DNA of 64,000 nt from Hyaloscypha bicolor E (taxonomy: Eukaryota > Ascomycota > Leotiomycetes > Helotiales > Hyaloscyphaceae): positions 392,152 through 456,151 of the forward strand of contig NW_020194563.1 of the NCBI RefSeq assembly GCF_002865645.1, written 5' to 3'. The notes beneath the pieces were generated by a model. The model was not told the DNA's origin and did not search any database. It saw only the letters and a list, made by a program, of their open reading frames with translations. Below, one piece after another: positions 1 through 11,499 of the stretch. The position numbers were made by a program, and so were the translations under genes. Each line of letters opens with the position of its first letter. The first letter of the stretch is position 1.

Positions 1-1654
1 GATGCTATGTTATTCAGCGTTAATATCGTTGTCTCGACATATGCAGTCTTGTGTGATGCGTTGTGTCATGCTTTCATAGATATGGAGTCACTCGCTCGGA
101 TTGTATTGGATGAAGGCTAGCTACTCCCTATTAAGAAAATCATTTTCTTACCCGCTAGCACATAACTGAGCCAACAAGAGCCCAGGAAGCAACCTGCAAG
201 AGCCGCCGCAAACAGAAAATGGATCTATCCCTGCATGTGAAACCACCAATCATGGTGCAAATCTCTTTTGATGGGAATGGGTCTATCGCGAATGACTCAC
301 ATGATTCTGGTCAAGTTAATCTGTTTTAATTCATTATCCGGCAAGTTAGCATAGCAAATGTTAGCGTTGATAGAGTAATTGGGAGATTTGGCAATGAGCA
401 GTGTGATAAATTTGTGAGGTCAAAGGGGCCACTGTTGTACGGAGTACACATGCCTTGTCCACTTCTTAGACTCCCAGCCCTCTACGCTCTTCAAATCACC
501 AAATCCGCATCTGCGTGGGCATATTTGCTAAATGGCTCAACACGGAGTGTGATGAAGCATTCCTGGGGCAGGCTTCATGCCCCAGGCGTGTTCCATTATT
601 TCGAATTGATATTCGTGTTTTCAGAGTTGGCTCCAACCATTTCATTGGAGGTCGGAGTCGCACTGTTTACTCTACTGCACAGTACTTTATCCGTGACTCG
701 TTTAAATATGTTGCATAACGTTACTGCTATGTTTTTAAAGATTGCCATCTCCCAGCGCCAATGAGGAACAATAACTTGGCATGCATCCACCTTCCTCTCC
801 GCTTTGAGTTCGGTCCTTTGCCGCACAGACGCCCGTGTATTCATTTGACAAATTTCCCGAGGAGAGTGAAGAGGAAAGAAAGGATGCGAAAATATTGGAT
901 GCGTTCGAGATCAGCAACCCCCGTGTTGGCCTCAGCACTCACGTGTTTTAAGCGGATCTATTACCCCGCCCCCTTTTCCTCTTTCCTCGGTCCGCCTCTC
1001 GCCCAGACGACCCCCCCTCATGACGACAACCACGAATTCGTTCTTTTCACTTGGAGTGGCAGGACTAGTACGACTTTGCTAAGACAGGGGGCTTATAATC
1101 CTAGCATTGATGTGGTGGCCCGAGGTTACAAACGACTAACTCTCTGACGTGAAATCAGTCCAAGAGTAAAGCTTGACCCACGGCCCTATAAATGACCTGA
1201 TTATTTTCAATTATGAATGTATTCTGCATGATCTAAGTAGCTCCCGGCAAGTGAGAGACGGCAGATCATTATGGATGCATGTCATGTAGTACGAAAGCTA
1301 GTTGAGTAGCTTGCGTATTCATTCGGTTCTGCGGATCTACCCCGCACTCAAGCAAACAACTAAAGTCTGCTAGATCGTCTCTCCTTTCCAAGGCGCCTTT
1401 TATAACCACTCGTATGCTAGCAAATGTGGCTCTCGACTGAAGATGGCTTCATCAGACACCCTTTTACTTTCGTGTGATTGGTCACTTTCCGGAAGGCAAG
1501 GTTTCCAACCGACTATCGAATGCTACCCAAGTGCGGGGATTACTAGGACCATCTTAATGCGGAGTAGCAAACTTTCACTGGTAAGTATAAATTATGTAGT
1601 TCCTTCATCCATCGAGCTGTTCATTAATCTCCAAATCAGGATTCGCCCTTCATC
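1..1654. other. Intergenic region upstream of the alcohol dehydrogenase
   Basis: No reading frame here has convincing protein character. The longest frames (414-764 and 761-1147) overlap each other and have no domain-like sequence. A TATAAA-like element lies near 1185-1191, and pyrimidine-rich stretches lie at 965-1010 and 1375-1400. The last few hundred bases are probably the promoter and 5' leader of the gene starting at 1655, but no specific regulator site can be named. Confidence 0.4.
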
Positions 1655-3078
1655 ATGTCTTACACAGCAACCGAGACCGCAACGCACACTCTTCCGTCCT
1701 TCCATGTCCCGAAGCAATGCAAGGCTGGAGTTGTTGTGAATGAGGGACCTGACTTCCGCGTTGTATGCCTTGGCCTCGCCCAGACTCCATCCGTTCTTCC
1801 TTGTACAATGATTGACTTCACTCCAGGAGGTTCAAGATGTCCCTGTCCCAACCCCGGGTCCTGAGGATGTCCTGATCAAGCTTAATGCAACCGGACTCTG
1901 CATGAGCGACATCCATTTCATGATGAATGACTGGGCATTACCACCAATGTCTCAATTTGGAACTCGATGTGCAGGCCACGAAGGCGCTGGTGTGATTGTT
2001 CAGGTGGGAGAGCGAGTGAAGCACTTGAAGGTTGGCCAGAGAGCTGGCTTCAAGCCCATTGTCGATGTTTGCCATACTTGCGACGCCTGCAGAGGAGGAA
2101 AGGAGACTTATTGCCAGGGTGTTATTTTCACTGGATTGATGGCTGATGGTATGTGTTTAGTCTCCGATCAGAAAACGCTCCGAGCTGAAAAAGAACAGGT
2201 TCATACAAGGAGTACGTTGTCTCTCCTGAGAGGTACACTTCCTTGATTCCAGATGGAGTTTCAGACTATGTTGCCGGTCCGATTATGTGTTCTGCGTCCA
2301 CAGCTTACAGCTCGATCAAAGAGTCAGGGTTGAGGCCCGGACAGTGGGCAGTGTTCCCTGGTGGAGGGGGAGGAGTCGGAATTCAGGGAGTTCAGTTGGC
2401 TGTAGCCATGGGATTGAGAGTAGCTATTGTTGACACCGGAGCTGAGAGGAAGGCTTTGGGTGAAAAGTACGGCGCTGAGCATTTTGTTGACTTTAAAGAA
2501 ACCAAAGACACAGCTGCAGAGGTCGTCAGGTTGACGAATGGAGGAGCGCATGCCGTTTTTGTCACGGGTGGGGTTTTCTCCTAGTTCGAACACAGTTAGC
2601 TGACGAAATCTAGCTGTCCAGTCGTACCCAGCAGCTCTGGGGTATCTTGGTGGCCGGATTGGGGGTCAAGTCATGTGGTCAGTCGATGAGAAATCAATTT
2701 AGGCAGTTGTTGACTCTTGCAAGTATCGGTCTTCCACCAGCCGGCAGATTTAACCTTGATGTTAATCCTTCTGCTCTGGTATTCAAAAATCAGTCTGTGA
2801 AAGGAACTTTAGTTGCAGGATTGGGTGATGTTGATGAGACCTTGGACTTTGCAAGGAGAGGTCAGTCGCGGAACGAAGATTACAAGTGAGATATAGCTGA
2901 CATGTTATCCAGGACTCTTGAAGCTTGAGCCGACCGTTGTTGGACTCTCCCAATTCAATGAGTCTGTTCAGAAACTAAGGAATGGCCAAGTTGCGGGGTA
3001 GGTCTCTTGCTGGTATTGTACCACAAATTGGCTAATTTCTACTACAGTCGTATTGTTGTTGATTTCAACAGGCCATAA
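1655..3078 (+). CDS. Zinc-containing alcohol dehydrogenase (MDR superfamily), seven exons
   Basis: Exons by splice reading: 1655-1762, 1827-2148, 2199-2567, 2614-2677, 2724-2860, 2913-2997, 3048-3078. All introns are GT-AG and 46-64 bp, and they join to 371 residues, close to the usual 350 for this family. Seen: GLCMSDIH with the first catalytic-zinc ligand (Cys61), GHEGAG (His87), four structural-zinc cysteines in CHTCDACRGGKETYC (118, 121, 124, 132), MCSAST with Cys174 as the third catalytic ligand, and the glycine-rich nucleotide loop GGGGGVG. These are hallmarks of yeast-type NAD-dependent alcohol dehydrogenases that interconvert primary alcohols and aldehydes in the cytosol. The exact substrate cannot be read. 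ATG 1655 is chosen because it opens the frame just before the N-terminal beta strand. The gene looks intact although AT-rich DNA starts right after the stop. Confidence 0.93.
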
Positions 3079-3582
3079 TATCCCGAAATTCGGGGAGTGC
3101 ATTGAATTGGAAGGATTTTGTAAGCATGAAATTATAAATTAATTTAGTTTTCAAGTACTTTTTATCTTTAATTCTTAATAATTTGGCTTATATGAGACCG
3201 GTCTTAATAAAAATAGCTTTAAAATCGGCCTAAACTAGTTCTTTATAAAAAGCATTTAATAAAACTTGAATACTTTATAGATATTTCGATTTTCTTAAAT
3301 ACTTTTAATAAAAACTTATAAAGTATTTAGAGGTCTTCAAGAAGTATATATATAAAGCATTATGAAGGGATTTAAGAATTAAAGAAATTATATTCTTAAA
3401 AGGCAAGACTATTATTATACTTAATTAAACTCATAAAAGAATAGCAACCAATTACAGGCCTATTGCAAGCGCCGGGGCTAGAGCATAGCAACCCTGCTTT
3501 CCGGGGAGCAGGTACCAAGAAGTATATACATAGAGAATCGAATAAAATTAAATTAAGGGCCCGCCCCATTTCATCGTCATGT
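3079..3582. other. AT-rich intergenic block between convergent genes
   Basis: From about 3115 the sequence becomes strongly AT-rich, with frequent TTAATA/TATAAA words like the RIP-mutated repeats elsewhere in the window. A short GC-rich palindrome (CTGCTTTCCGGGGAGCAG) lies near 3493-3510. No coding content is seen. It must hold the 3' ends of both flanking genes. Confidence 0.5.
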
Positions 3583-6500
3583 TCACATAACCAAACTCGC
3601 TTGTAAACTCCCTAAGCTCAACGTCGCAAACGCAACGATATACCCTGCCACCGAAAAGGCGTCCTGAATACTACGCTGCATCACCGCCCAAGTTATGCCA
3701 AATACCAGACTCCCTAACCCGAAGACGAGCAAAGCTGGCAGCCACAGTCGACTCATATCCCAATATTCAACGAACTGCAAGCCCCAGCCTGGATTGATGC
3801 CGCCATTGCAGAGGAGTTTCTCTTTTAGCTTCTTCGGGAAACGTGGGAGGTATATGGGGTTATTTGCTGCGCAGGTTGGATTGTGGAAGAAGTGCATGAG
3901 GTGGTTGTCGCCGACAGGTGGTATTACATCGATAGGAACTGGAGCGTATCTGTACTGCTCGTTCTCTGGAGGTGGGATATCGTCAACCTTTCTCACATCG
4001 ACGGTTTCTGGCTCGCTAGGATACATTTCGAAGTTCACAAATTTGATTGAAGCGAGCGTTCGGATTGAGAACTTGGAAAGCCATCGTCCGCGCATGGAGT
4101 AGTAGTTGTCCTGGAGGATCTGGAATAATGCCCGGTCAGATGTCGCATTCAACGTTGCCAAGTCCAGCTGCATGAGTCTAGTTGCGTAGCGGCCTTCGCT
4201 GTAGCAGAGGAGGAGGAACAGGAGCTCTCGCGGTGGCCCAGCTGGCGTGGCCGTCTGGGTAGCTGCTTCGACGTCGAAGGCTCGCGGCTGTCGTTCAAGA
4301 TCGATACTTGTGGATCTGGGTGAGCCGAATGAACTGAATGACAGCGCGCTTTTGATGCTCCCCAGGCCGCTTGATAGGGACCGGGTGAGTTTTCCAAAGG
4401 TCGCGGTGCTGCTTGTCCAAGCCTTCCTGCCTAAAGCTGATACGACAATAGGCAATCGAATTGGGGTTTTAGTCCATGCGCATAGAATACCCAAAATCGC
4501 AACTAGTCCATAGACGGTAATCATCAGATTAAGCCACATTTTGACAGCTCGCAGGACCAGTTCGTTCTGTGGTGTGATGTAGCCTCGCCCGAGGTCAAAG
4601 CCCAAGGTCATCCACAGCTGGCATACTGTAACCAACACCGGGAATAGCGAAATCAAGACTCCGCATAAACCGAGGCCAAAAAATAGCCATGCTGCTACAT
4701 CTTCTCTTGTGGTCTTTTTCGGGGGCTGAGCTGTGGCCAAAGTCGAAGAGCATTCATTCAAAAGCTCCTGTGGTTCACTCTTGACACCGGCGGGATGTTC
4801 CAGAACCTCGCCACGACTACTCGGGACTCTCCTCCGCTCCAGGAAGCAGAACCAGAAAAGCAGCACCATTGGGGCGCAGTCGAGAAGCAACATGGTGAAT
4901 ATCGCGTTAAGGGACCACTGCGCCTTCCTTGCCTTTGCAAACTCGCCACCGTGACTAGTCAACCAGGAGAGGCCAGTACATACTATTAATACCGCTGTCT
5001 GTGCAGCGAAGGGCAAGTCGCCACTCCAGGTCTGTAGAGACAACCGGGGCCCTCGTTTATGGTTCCTCGCGGGCTTGCCGCTGTCGAGCAGGTTCCGGTA
5101 TTGCTGAGCAGCTCCAGGAACGATTTCTTTGAAGTCATCCCAAACTTCATGGCCGCATTGCTACAACTTTCAGCCCCATTCTACGAGTCAAGCAGTGGAA
5201 CTTACACATGTCCATTCAATTCTCTTTTTCCCCTTGGGAATTGTTGTCTTGTTCAGCACGAAGAATTTGCCAATCACGATTTGGAACGACTCGACCCAGG
5301 TCCAGGACTTTTGCGGACTTTTCGCAGGACTGAACTCTGAGGTGTCTTCAGTCTGTTCTCTGGATTCATTTTCTGATAACAAGTGCTCGCCATCACTATC
5401 AGATTCGCCGTTGCCCAGTTCGATCATCTCGTCATCATCATCAGCTGTTGCACCCGTGGTGTGCCCAGAGCGCGCGATCGATCCTCTCGCCTCCGAGAAT
5501 GTACTGTCAGCAACGGAGCCCAATGATGAAGATCTCGAAATTGCCTTTCTAGAGTGGTCCTCAAGTTCAGACACTTCGTGGTTCGATTGACCTTGCGAAT
5601 TCGCAAATCTGTCTTCAACCTGGTTCGTCATATTTTCTATTTGAGCTGCTACTCTTTCTTCTGTGCCTTGGGGACTAACTTCATCTCTAAGATCACCTTC
5701 GACGGACAGATCGCCAACCTTTGAGCTGAACTTTGCGTCTAGGCTACTATGTTCAATCAATCTTTGGTGGTCGGCTTGGGAGTCTCTCTTTTCTTCGGAC
5801 GACTCAAGTTTGATTTGCTCTAGACCAACTTCTTTCTCCCTCGTTCGTTGCTCCTGTTCTGCTTGGTGGTCAAGTGGATGAATAAAGTTTCGGAGGTTTT
5901 CCCGCAGTTGTGAAATCGACTCTGACGTTTTAATAAACAGTTCAAGTGGGCGCATATCGTCCAGATCATCATCATTGTCATCTGAATCTGTCTCTTCTGA
6001 GTCTTCCTGCTCCACCACAATTTTCGGTCTCGGCTTTCCCTGTTTGAAGATACTGTTGCAAATCATATATGCCGAGTTTCTCGCCCGAAGGCGAACAAAC
6101 TGGGCCGCCTGTCGTTGCGATGCTGTTCCCGCTTCTTTTCGCAGTTCACTTGCAAAATCCTTTAACAACCGCCGCAGGTTGCGCTCGAACTTATCACGGT
6201 CAAAGACCTCCAGCGCTTCAGCAAACATGTCTTTCAAGATGCTATCGGCCAGAAGGAGCGCGACAAGACGCTCACTCGTTGCTTGAGATCCAGCTACTGA
6301 CGACATGGACGAACCCGTCATCGAAGACCAGAGGCTGTCGGCGATGGAATCAATTGAAGAGCATCGGGAAACCGGCTTGGGGATGTGTTTGCTCATAAAG
6401 TGCTCATAATGGGCTCCGCACTCTTGGCAGAGGGTACGATTACCGTCTGGACCTCGTCTCCATTCAAAACTTTCCTGGCGATTGCAGCTGTGACAACCGC

Positions 6501-7656
6501 CCGGGGGCGCTGCTCGACCTCTGACGCCCACAGATACATCTTCACTGTACATGGCATCTTCACCTACATCTTCGGCAGTGTGTTCCTCGATGCCTTGAGT
6601 TTCCCACGGCGACGTGAACTCCGGTAGTGGCCCATCTAGCTCTGAAGACATCTCCTCAAACTCAAACCGATCTCCCAAATTGGCTCCTTGGACCACAGGA
6701 GCATCTGATGTCCCGCCAATTTGACCATCAACATTTGATCGGTATATCTTTGGCGTTGGTGATATTGGAAAGGCGAATGGCAAGGGCGTATTTGTTTTCT
6801 TTCTGCCTTTTCTTATTTCAGTATCCTCCAGCTCTGGGGTCCACTCCTCTGGCTGGAAATCGGGATTGTTATAATGAGCTGTATTGTAGTACACATTTCT
6901 GAACGTGCTCGTCTGCATGTCGACCAGTGAGTCAGTCTCTACTGCAGCGTCCCATTCCCATTTACTTGGACGAAAGGAGGTTGATGAGATGGGTGTAGGT
7001 CCTTGGCTGTGCTCGGCAATCTCGTTGTCTGGTCCCAAAGTTTCTGGATTGTCTCCATCTGCTCCCCACCAGTTCGTGCTGTTAGGACCGTACCCCCCAC
7101 AGACACGCCCATACTTGACGCATCTCAAACCTGTTACAGGTTATCTTCTTGAAGAGGAACTTTCTTGATGATGCGACTTACACTTGGGCAAAGTCTGGTC
7201 ACACCTGTGTTTTAGTCGCACGCAATTCTTACACGAAGTTCTTGCCTGCATTTCGGTGGCTCCTTCGTCTGGAATTGCCTGACTGATATCGTATGAGTCT
7301 GTCGTATTGGTGGAATGGTCCGTAACTCTCAGCGAAATCTTCTTGGCCTTGCTATAATCCAATTTCCTATCTTCCGTATTGAAGGAAGCTTGTGCTGAGG
7401 CTTCCATTGAGGCTAGTTTTGAGTCTTGTATTGACTTCAATTCCTCGTCGAATTCGATGGAATTTCCAGGCTCATCTCCTGCGTCGCGTGCAATATCAGA
7501 ATGTTCACCACCGGGCATGAATTGCACCAACACAGCATCGCCATGGTTGGGCCGATACTTTGTCCTGGTGACCGAAGCAAGATGGGTTTCATGAGCATTA
7601 AGATGGCGCCTGCTCAGCTCGGCTAGTTGCTTCGCTTGGCTCGCTGTGAAACCCAT
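3583..7656 (-). CDS. Zn2Cys6 + GATA-type zinc finger protein fused to a multi-pass membrane domain
   Basis: Three exons on the minus strand: 7656-7182, 7130-5206 and 5160-3583, with introns of 51 and 45 bp (donors GTAAGT). They give one 1325-residue frame. Intron 1 splits a canonical fungal Zn(II)2Cys6 cluster, and splicing restores C142-X2-C-X6-C-X6-C-X2-C-X6-C169. A GATA-type finger follows at 371-400 (C-X2-C-X18-C-X2-C, with FEWRR and LCQECG). Next comes a helical fungal domain at about 440-510 (ERNLRRLLKDF), then acidic, Ser/Glu-rich low-complexity sequence. Intron 2 sits inside WTC|QCGHEVWDDF; removing it restores a CXCG/DDF motif at about 798-810. From about 850 to the end there are about six hydrophobic helices (for example NAIFTMLLLDCAPMVLLFW). 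The helical, CXCG and membrane parts recur together in uncharacterised fungal proteins; the DNA-binding clusters in front are unusual. Inference: a membrane-tethered regulator. Alternative: two genes annotated separately, but both splice junctions rebuild conserved motifs, which argues for one. Confidence 0.82.
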
Positions 7657-8777
7657 GTTCGCGCACGAGTAATTGCAATATCTAGTGATGGAATGAATAT
7701 AAATGATCTTTGGGTGAAATCAGGCAGTGAGAGAACGTTGGGGTATTTGAGGTTCACCGAAGCAAATGAGGCTGAGCAAGCCACCTTTTCAAGGCAAAGT
7801 GCAAGGCTTTCGCAACCTTCAGTGCCAATTCAGGGGCCAATTGGAGTGCTAAGCGAGTATGCATAAGCCACATAGATACCGTTTTCAAGCTTTGGGAGTC
7901 GCCAGGCTTGTTGATTTGGTATTTCGACGGGAGAAACTCATTGTCTGGCGAGAAACCGCATGCTTTAATAAACTACGAGACATGCCTACTGTTTTCTCCT
8001 AGCCATCATGAGCTATGTTGGTCTGTAAACAGAAAGAGACATGCTAGGTAGTATTTATGCCGACACGCAATATTCATTACTATACAATAGCAGTTGCCCG
8101 ATGACAAATGAAAACGTGGTAGACTTGAGCTGGGTGGGAGAACTATGTTTCAACATTAATGGCTGCCTGGTAGACACGTGACGGTCATGTGATATGACTC
8201 CTCCCTGTCCGTTCTGGACCTGCTGTAGAGGACATATAAACTGCAACCCAGCACTAAATTCAGAAGTTCTACGAATAGGAACAAATTTGAAGACACTATC
8301 TTCCTTCTTGCCAAATCTCAATCGAGAAGAAATGAAAAAGTCACGTGTCAATTTCTGGCTCTTTGCCAGGTTTCCTCCTAACTTGTACCAGTCACCGGAA
8401 GATTTCGAGAGCTTGGAGTTCAATTTCTTTATACTGTATTTCATCCCCTTCGAATCCTCTAAAAAATCTTGTTTTTCGGACCTGTTTGAAGGGTGCCTAG
8501 TGTGGGACTGACACGTCTTGGCGCGCCACCATTGAATAATGGCTGTCTCATCCCGAGGGTCAAGCTTTTTACAATGGAGTTTTTTCTTAATGAGCCACTC
8601 AGACGATCAGATTGCGAAGGTAATGTTCCTTGGCACCATCAATTTAGTATTACTTTTATGCATGGCCTGATGATTGCGGTGGGAATGAAACGGCACATTC
8701 ATTCCGAAAATAAACGCTGCCAGGACGCAGCGTTTTTTTCTGCCGGTGCACGTGACCTGCATGTGCCACACGCGAAT
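7657..8777. other. Intergenic region
   Basis: No recognisable gene. Frames at 8055-8444 (-) and 8194-8511 (+) overlap antisense to each other and show no domain. A CACGTGAC E-box-like site lies near 8174-8181, and the stretch just upstream of 7656 should hold the promoter of the zinc-finger gene. A perfect 9-bp inverted repeat (AAACGCTGC / GCAGCGTTT) is at about 8709-8733 and is listed separately. Confidence 0.4.
8709..8736. repeat. Palindromic hairpin AAACGCTGCC...GCAGCGTTT
   Basis: Two perfectly complementary 9-base arms are separated by six bases and followed by a T-run. Related palindromes occur on the other side of the minisatellite and retrotransposon at 17396-17423 and 17467-17497, so this is probably one member of a small repeat family that brackets the island. 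Confidence 0.6.
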
Positions 8778-8941
8778 AGCTATATTCCTCACTGGCATAG
8801 GCCATTTGGGAATGGCCATATATTCCCCACTGGCATAGCTTATTTGAAGAATGGCCATATTCCCCACTGGCATAGCTTATTTGGAGAATGGCCATATTCC
8901 TTACTGGTATAGGCTATTTGGGAATGGCTATATTCCCCACT
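8778..8941. repeat. 37-bp minisatellite, left part
   Basis: Four tandem copies of a 37-38 bp unit, each containing ACTGGCATAGCTTATTTG and then GAATGGCCATATTCC. ACTGG starts fall near 8791, 8829, 8866 and 8903. The array stops abruptly at the 5' LTR and resumes at 16923, so the retrotransposon split it. The left copies keep most of their C/G, while the right copies are RIP-like (ACTAGTATAGC). Confidence 0.85.
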
Positions 8942-9146
8942 TGTGACGGCTGGCGTAAGGGCATGATCTGCCAAGGATAGGATATCGGAAACAGGCACAA
9001 AACGAAGCTAAGCCAGAATTACTTGGACGGAATAATACTAAAGGTCGAGGCATTCTCCCTACTTTGTTCCATAGCTTAGTATTTTCTAATATATAAGATT
9101 CTTTAAACTTTGAGCCTTTGACTATTATATTAATCCCGCCATTACA
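8942..9146 (+). repeat. 5' LTR (205 bp)
   Basis: Starts TGTGACGGCTGGCG and ends CCGCCATTACA. It matches the 3' LTR at 16718-16922 along its length, with mostly C/T and G/A differences, and matches the solo LTR at 23021-23225 in inverse orientation. It is the best-preserved part of the element. Confidence 0.9.
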
Positions 9147-9599
9147 TAATACTAAGCTTACTTGACTCGGCCTATAGAGGCAATATAATACTACTAGCAA
9201 AGGACCCGTATTTATTCTTAGAAAGCAAAGACAGAATACCGCTTTTAATATTTAATAATCTCCTTGAACTATAAAGAACTAGAGAGCTTAACTAGAAGTA
9301 TAATATCCTCTATAACCTAGTTAATTTTGGAGCCTGACCCTTAACTAGAGTAAATAATATTTCTCTCCTAGTAATTAGTCCTTTACTAATATAAAAGAAG
9401 AAAGATATTGTCTTTTATAACCCGGTTAATCTCGGAGCCTAATTCTTAACTAGAGTAGATAATATTTCCTTAATACTAATAAGAGTAAAAGAACTAGCCC
9501 TTTTCCCTAATATAGGAAGAATTAGTAATAGTCTACTAATTTAAAATAAGAAAAGATAATAGTTAGTTTTAGTCTACTAACTTAAAACTAGATAAGATA

Positions 9600-11400
9600 A
9601 TAATCGGTTATAGTTTACTAATATTAAATAAGAAGAACTTACTTAGTATTTACCTCTATAGCTAATATCTTTTCTAAAGCTATTATAAATAGCCCGGAGC
9701 TAAGTACTACTACTATAGGTATATTAGATAAGAGGCCCTAATATAATAAAATAGAGAAGCCAAACTTTAATATTATAAACCTATATTACTAGAAAAGCTA
9801 TTATAATACTATTTCGGAAAAAGATATTAAGAAATAACTAGCTAACTTGAAACTCAAAATTAATATAAATATTCCGAAAATAAATAAGGTCTAGTAAAGA
9901 TTACTTATATGGGATAACCTTATTAATAAATACTATTTTATAGCTAATAAATAAGCAAAATACTACTAGAAATTCTACTTATATATTAACTAACTTACTA
10001 AGAAAGTTAATAAGCTAAAGGTAATTACTAGTTAACTTTATATAAGAAAAAAACTAATATAAGAAAAAATAATAAAATAAAGATTTAAGTAAGTAAATAT
10101 TTAGGAATATTATAGATCCCTATTAGAAGAACTATTTAGGAGCTAATACTAAGGCTTTCTCTCGCTTTCTATTTATAGTAATTAATTATAGCTTATTAGA
10201 ATTAAGGATTCTGCCTTATTTATAAATAAGAATAATTACTAGATTAATAACTAGATATTTAATATAAGAAATAAACTAATATAGAACTCCTCTGAATTTA
10301 ATAGTAAATTATTAAAGATTACTTATATAATATAACTAGTTACCGGAAATACTCGTAACTTTATTTATAATTAACTAGAACCTGGATTAGTTAGACAGAT
10401 TTTAATTACTAAATAGATTTTTAAGATTTTCTAGTAAGCTTATAGTAAAAGTAAAGAAATAAAATACTAGAAAATAAAAGAAGTATACTAGTACCTGAAA
10501 TAAGGAAATAAGTTATTCCTAGTATTCTAAGTAAAGTTTACTTACTTAATAATAAAACTAGAGAAGTTACTAGATAACTAATATAATAACTTAATAGATA
10601 AAATAAACCTCGAATTACTTAAGAGCTTAAGTAATAAGAAGTTTAATATTTCTAGAAACCTTACTAAGTAATATATAGAATAAGAGAATAAGTTTCTCTT
10701 AATTAAAAATTAGTAATTCTAGAAGAAATAACTAGTAGAAATTACTTATTACTAAATATTACCTTGGGCTAGAAAGCCTATTGGAATCTAAGAAGCTATA
10801 GTAATCCTATATCTAATAAATTAATTTTAGTAGCTAGTATTTTTATAACTAAAGAAAGTAATTTACTAAGAATTTGAGAAGAAATTAGACTAGCTAGAGA
10901 GCCTTTATTATTATAGTTATAAAAAGCCTAAATATATAAAAAGTATTTATTCTAATTTTAATAAGATTATATTTATTAAAGAGAATTATTTAGAGAGAGC
11001 TAATTATTTAAAGATAAATAATAAAAATACCGACTTCTATTTATTATTTAATAAGAAATATAATATTAATAAGTTAGGAAAAGTTTAGCTCTAGATATAA
11101 AAGTAGCTTTTCTAAAATAAAAACTTTATTAAGAACTTATAGATCTTATTTAGCTAATTAGTAGGAACTAGTTCCTTATTAATTATTAAATATACTAGAA
11201 AGGTAAAACTATAACTTTCTAGTATTTAGTAAATACTAGAATAAATATATATATTCTAATTAATTAAAAGTATATTTGCCTCTTAATAAAAGTATTATAA
11301 ATACCCTTATATAAACTTAAAACCTCTATTTCCTTATAAGGTTTTAATAAATAATCTAGTAAAGCTATTTAATATTTAGTTATTATAGATCTAGCTATTA
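9600..11400 (+). pseudogene. Probable gag region relic
   Basis: The region between the 5' LTR and pol, where gag is expected. It is so altered that no zinc knuckle or capsid motif can be read; the plus-strand frames are interrupted every few codons by TAA/TAG. The assignment rests on position only. Confidence 0.35.
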
Positions 11401-11499
11401 ATTAGTACTTTTAAACTTAATAATACCTGCTTATTACTAACCTCGGCTCTTATAATATAATTCTAGAAAGGAAATAACTAGTAAAATATAATATTTTAT

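Noticed and set aside
3493..3510. Palindrome downstream of the alcohol dehydrogenase as a transcription terminator
   Set aside because: Intrinsic hairpin terminators are not used by fungal RNA polymerase II genes; it is probably part of a decayed repeat.
5129..5590. Plus-strand 153-codon frame at the zinc-finger gene
   Set aside because: Antisense shadow of the Ser/Glu-rich part of the minus-strand gene; its low-complexity serine runs mirror that composition.
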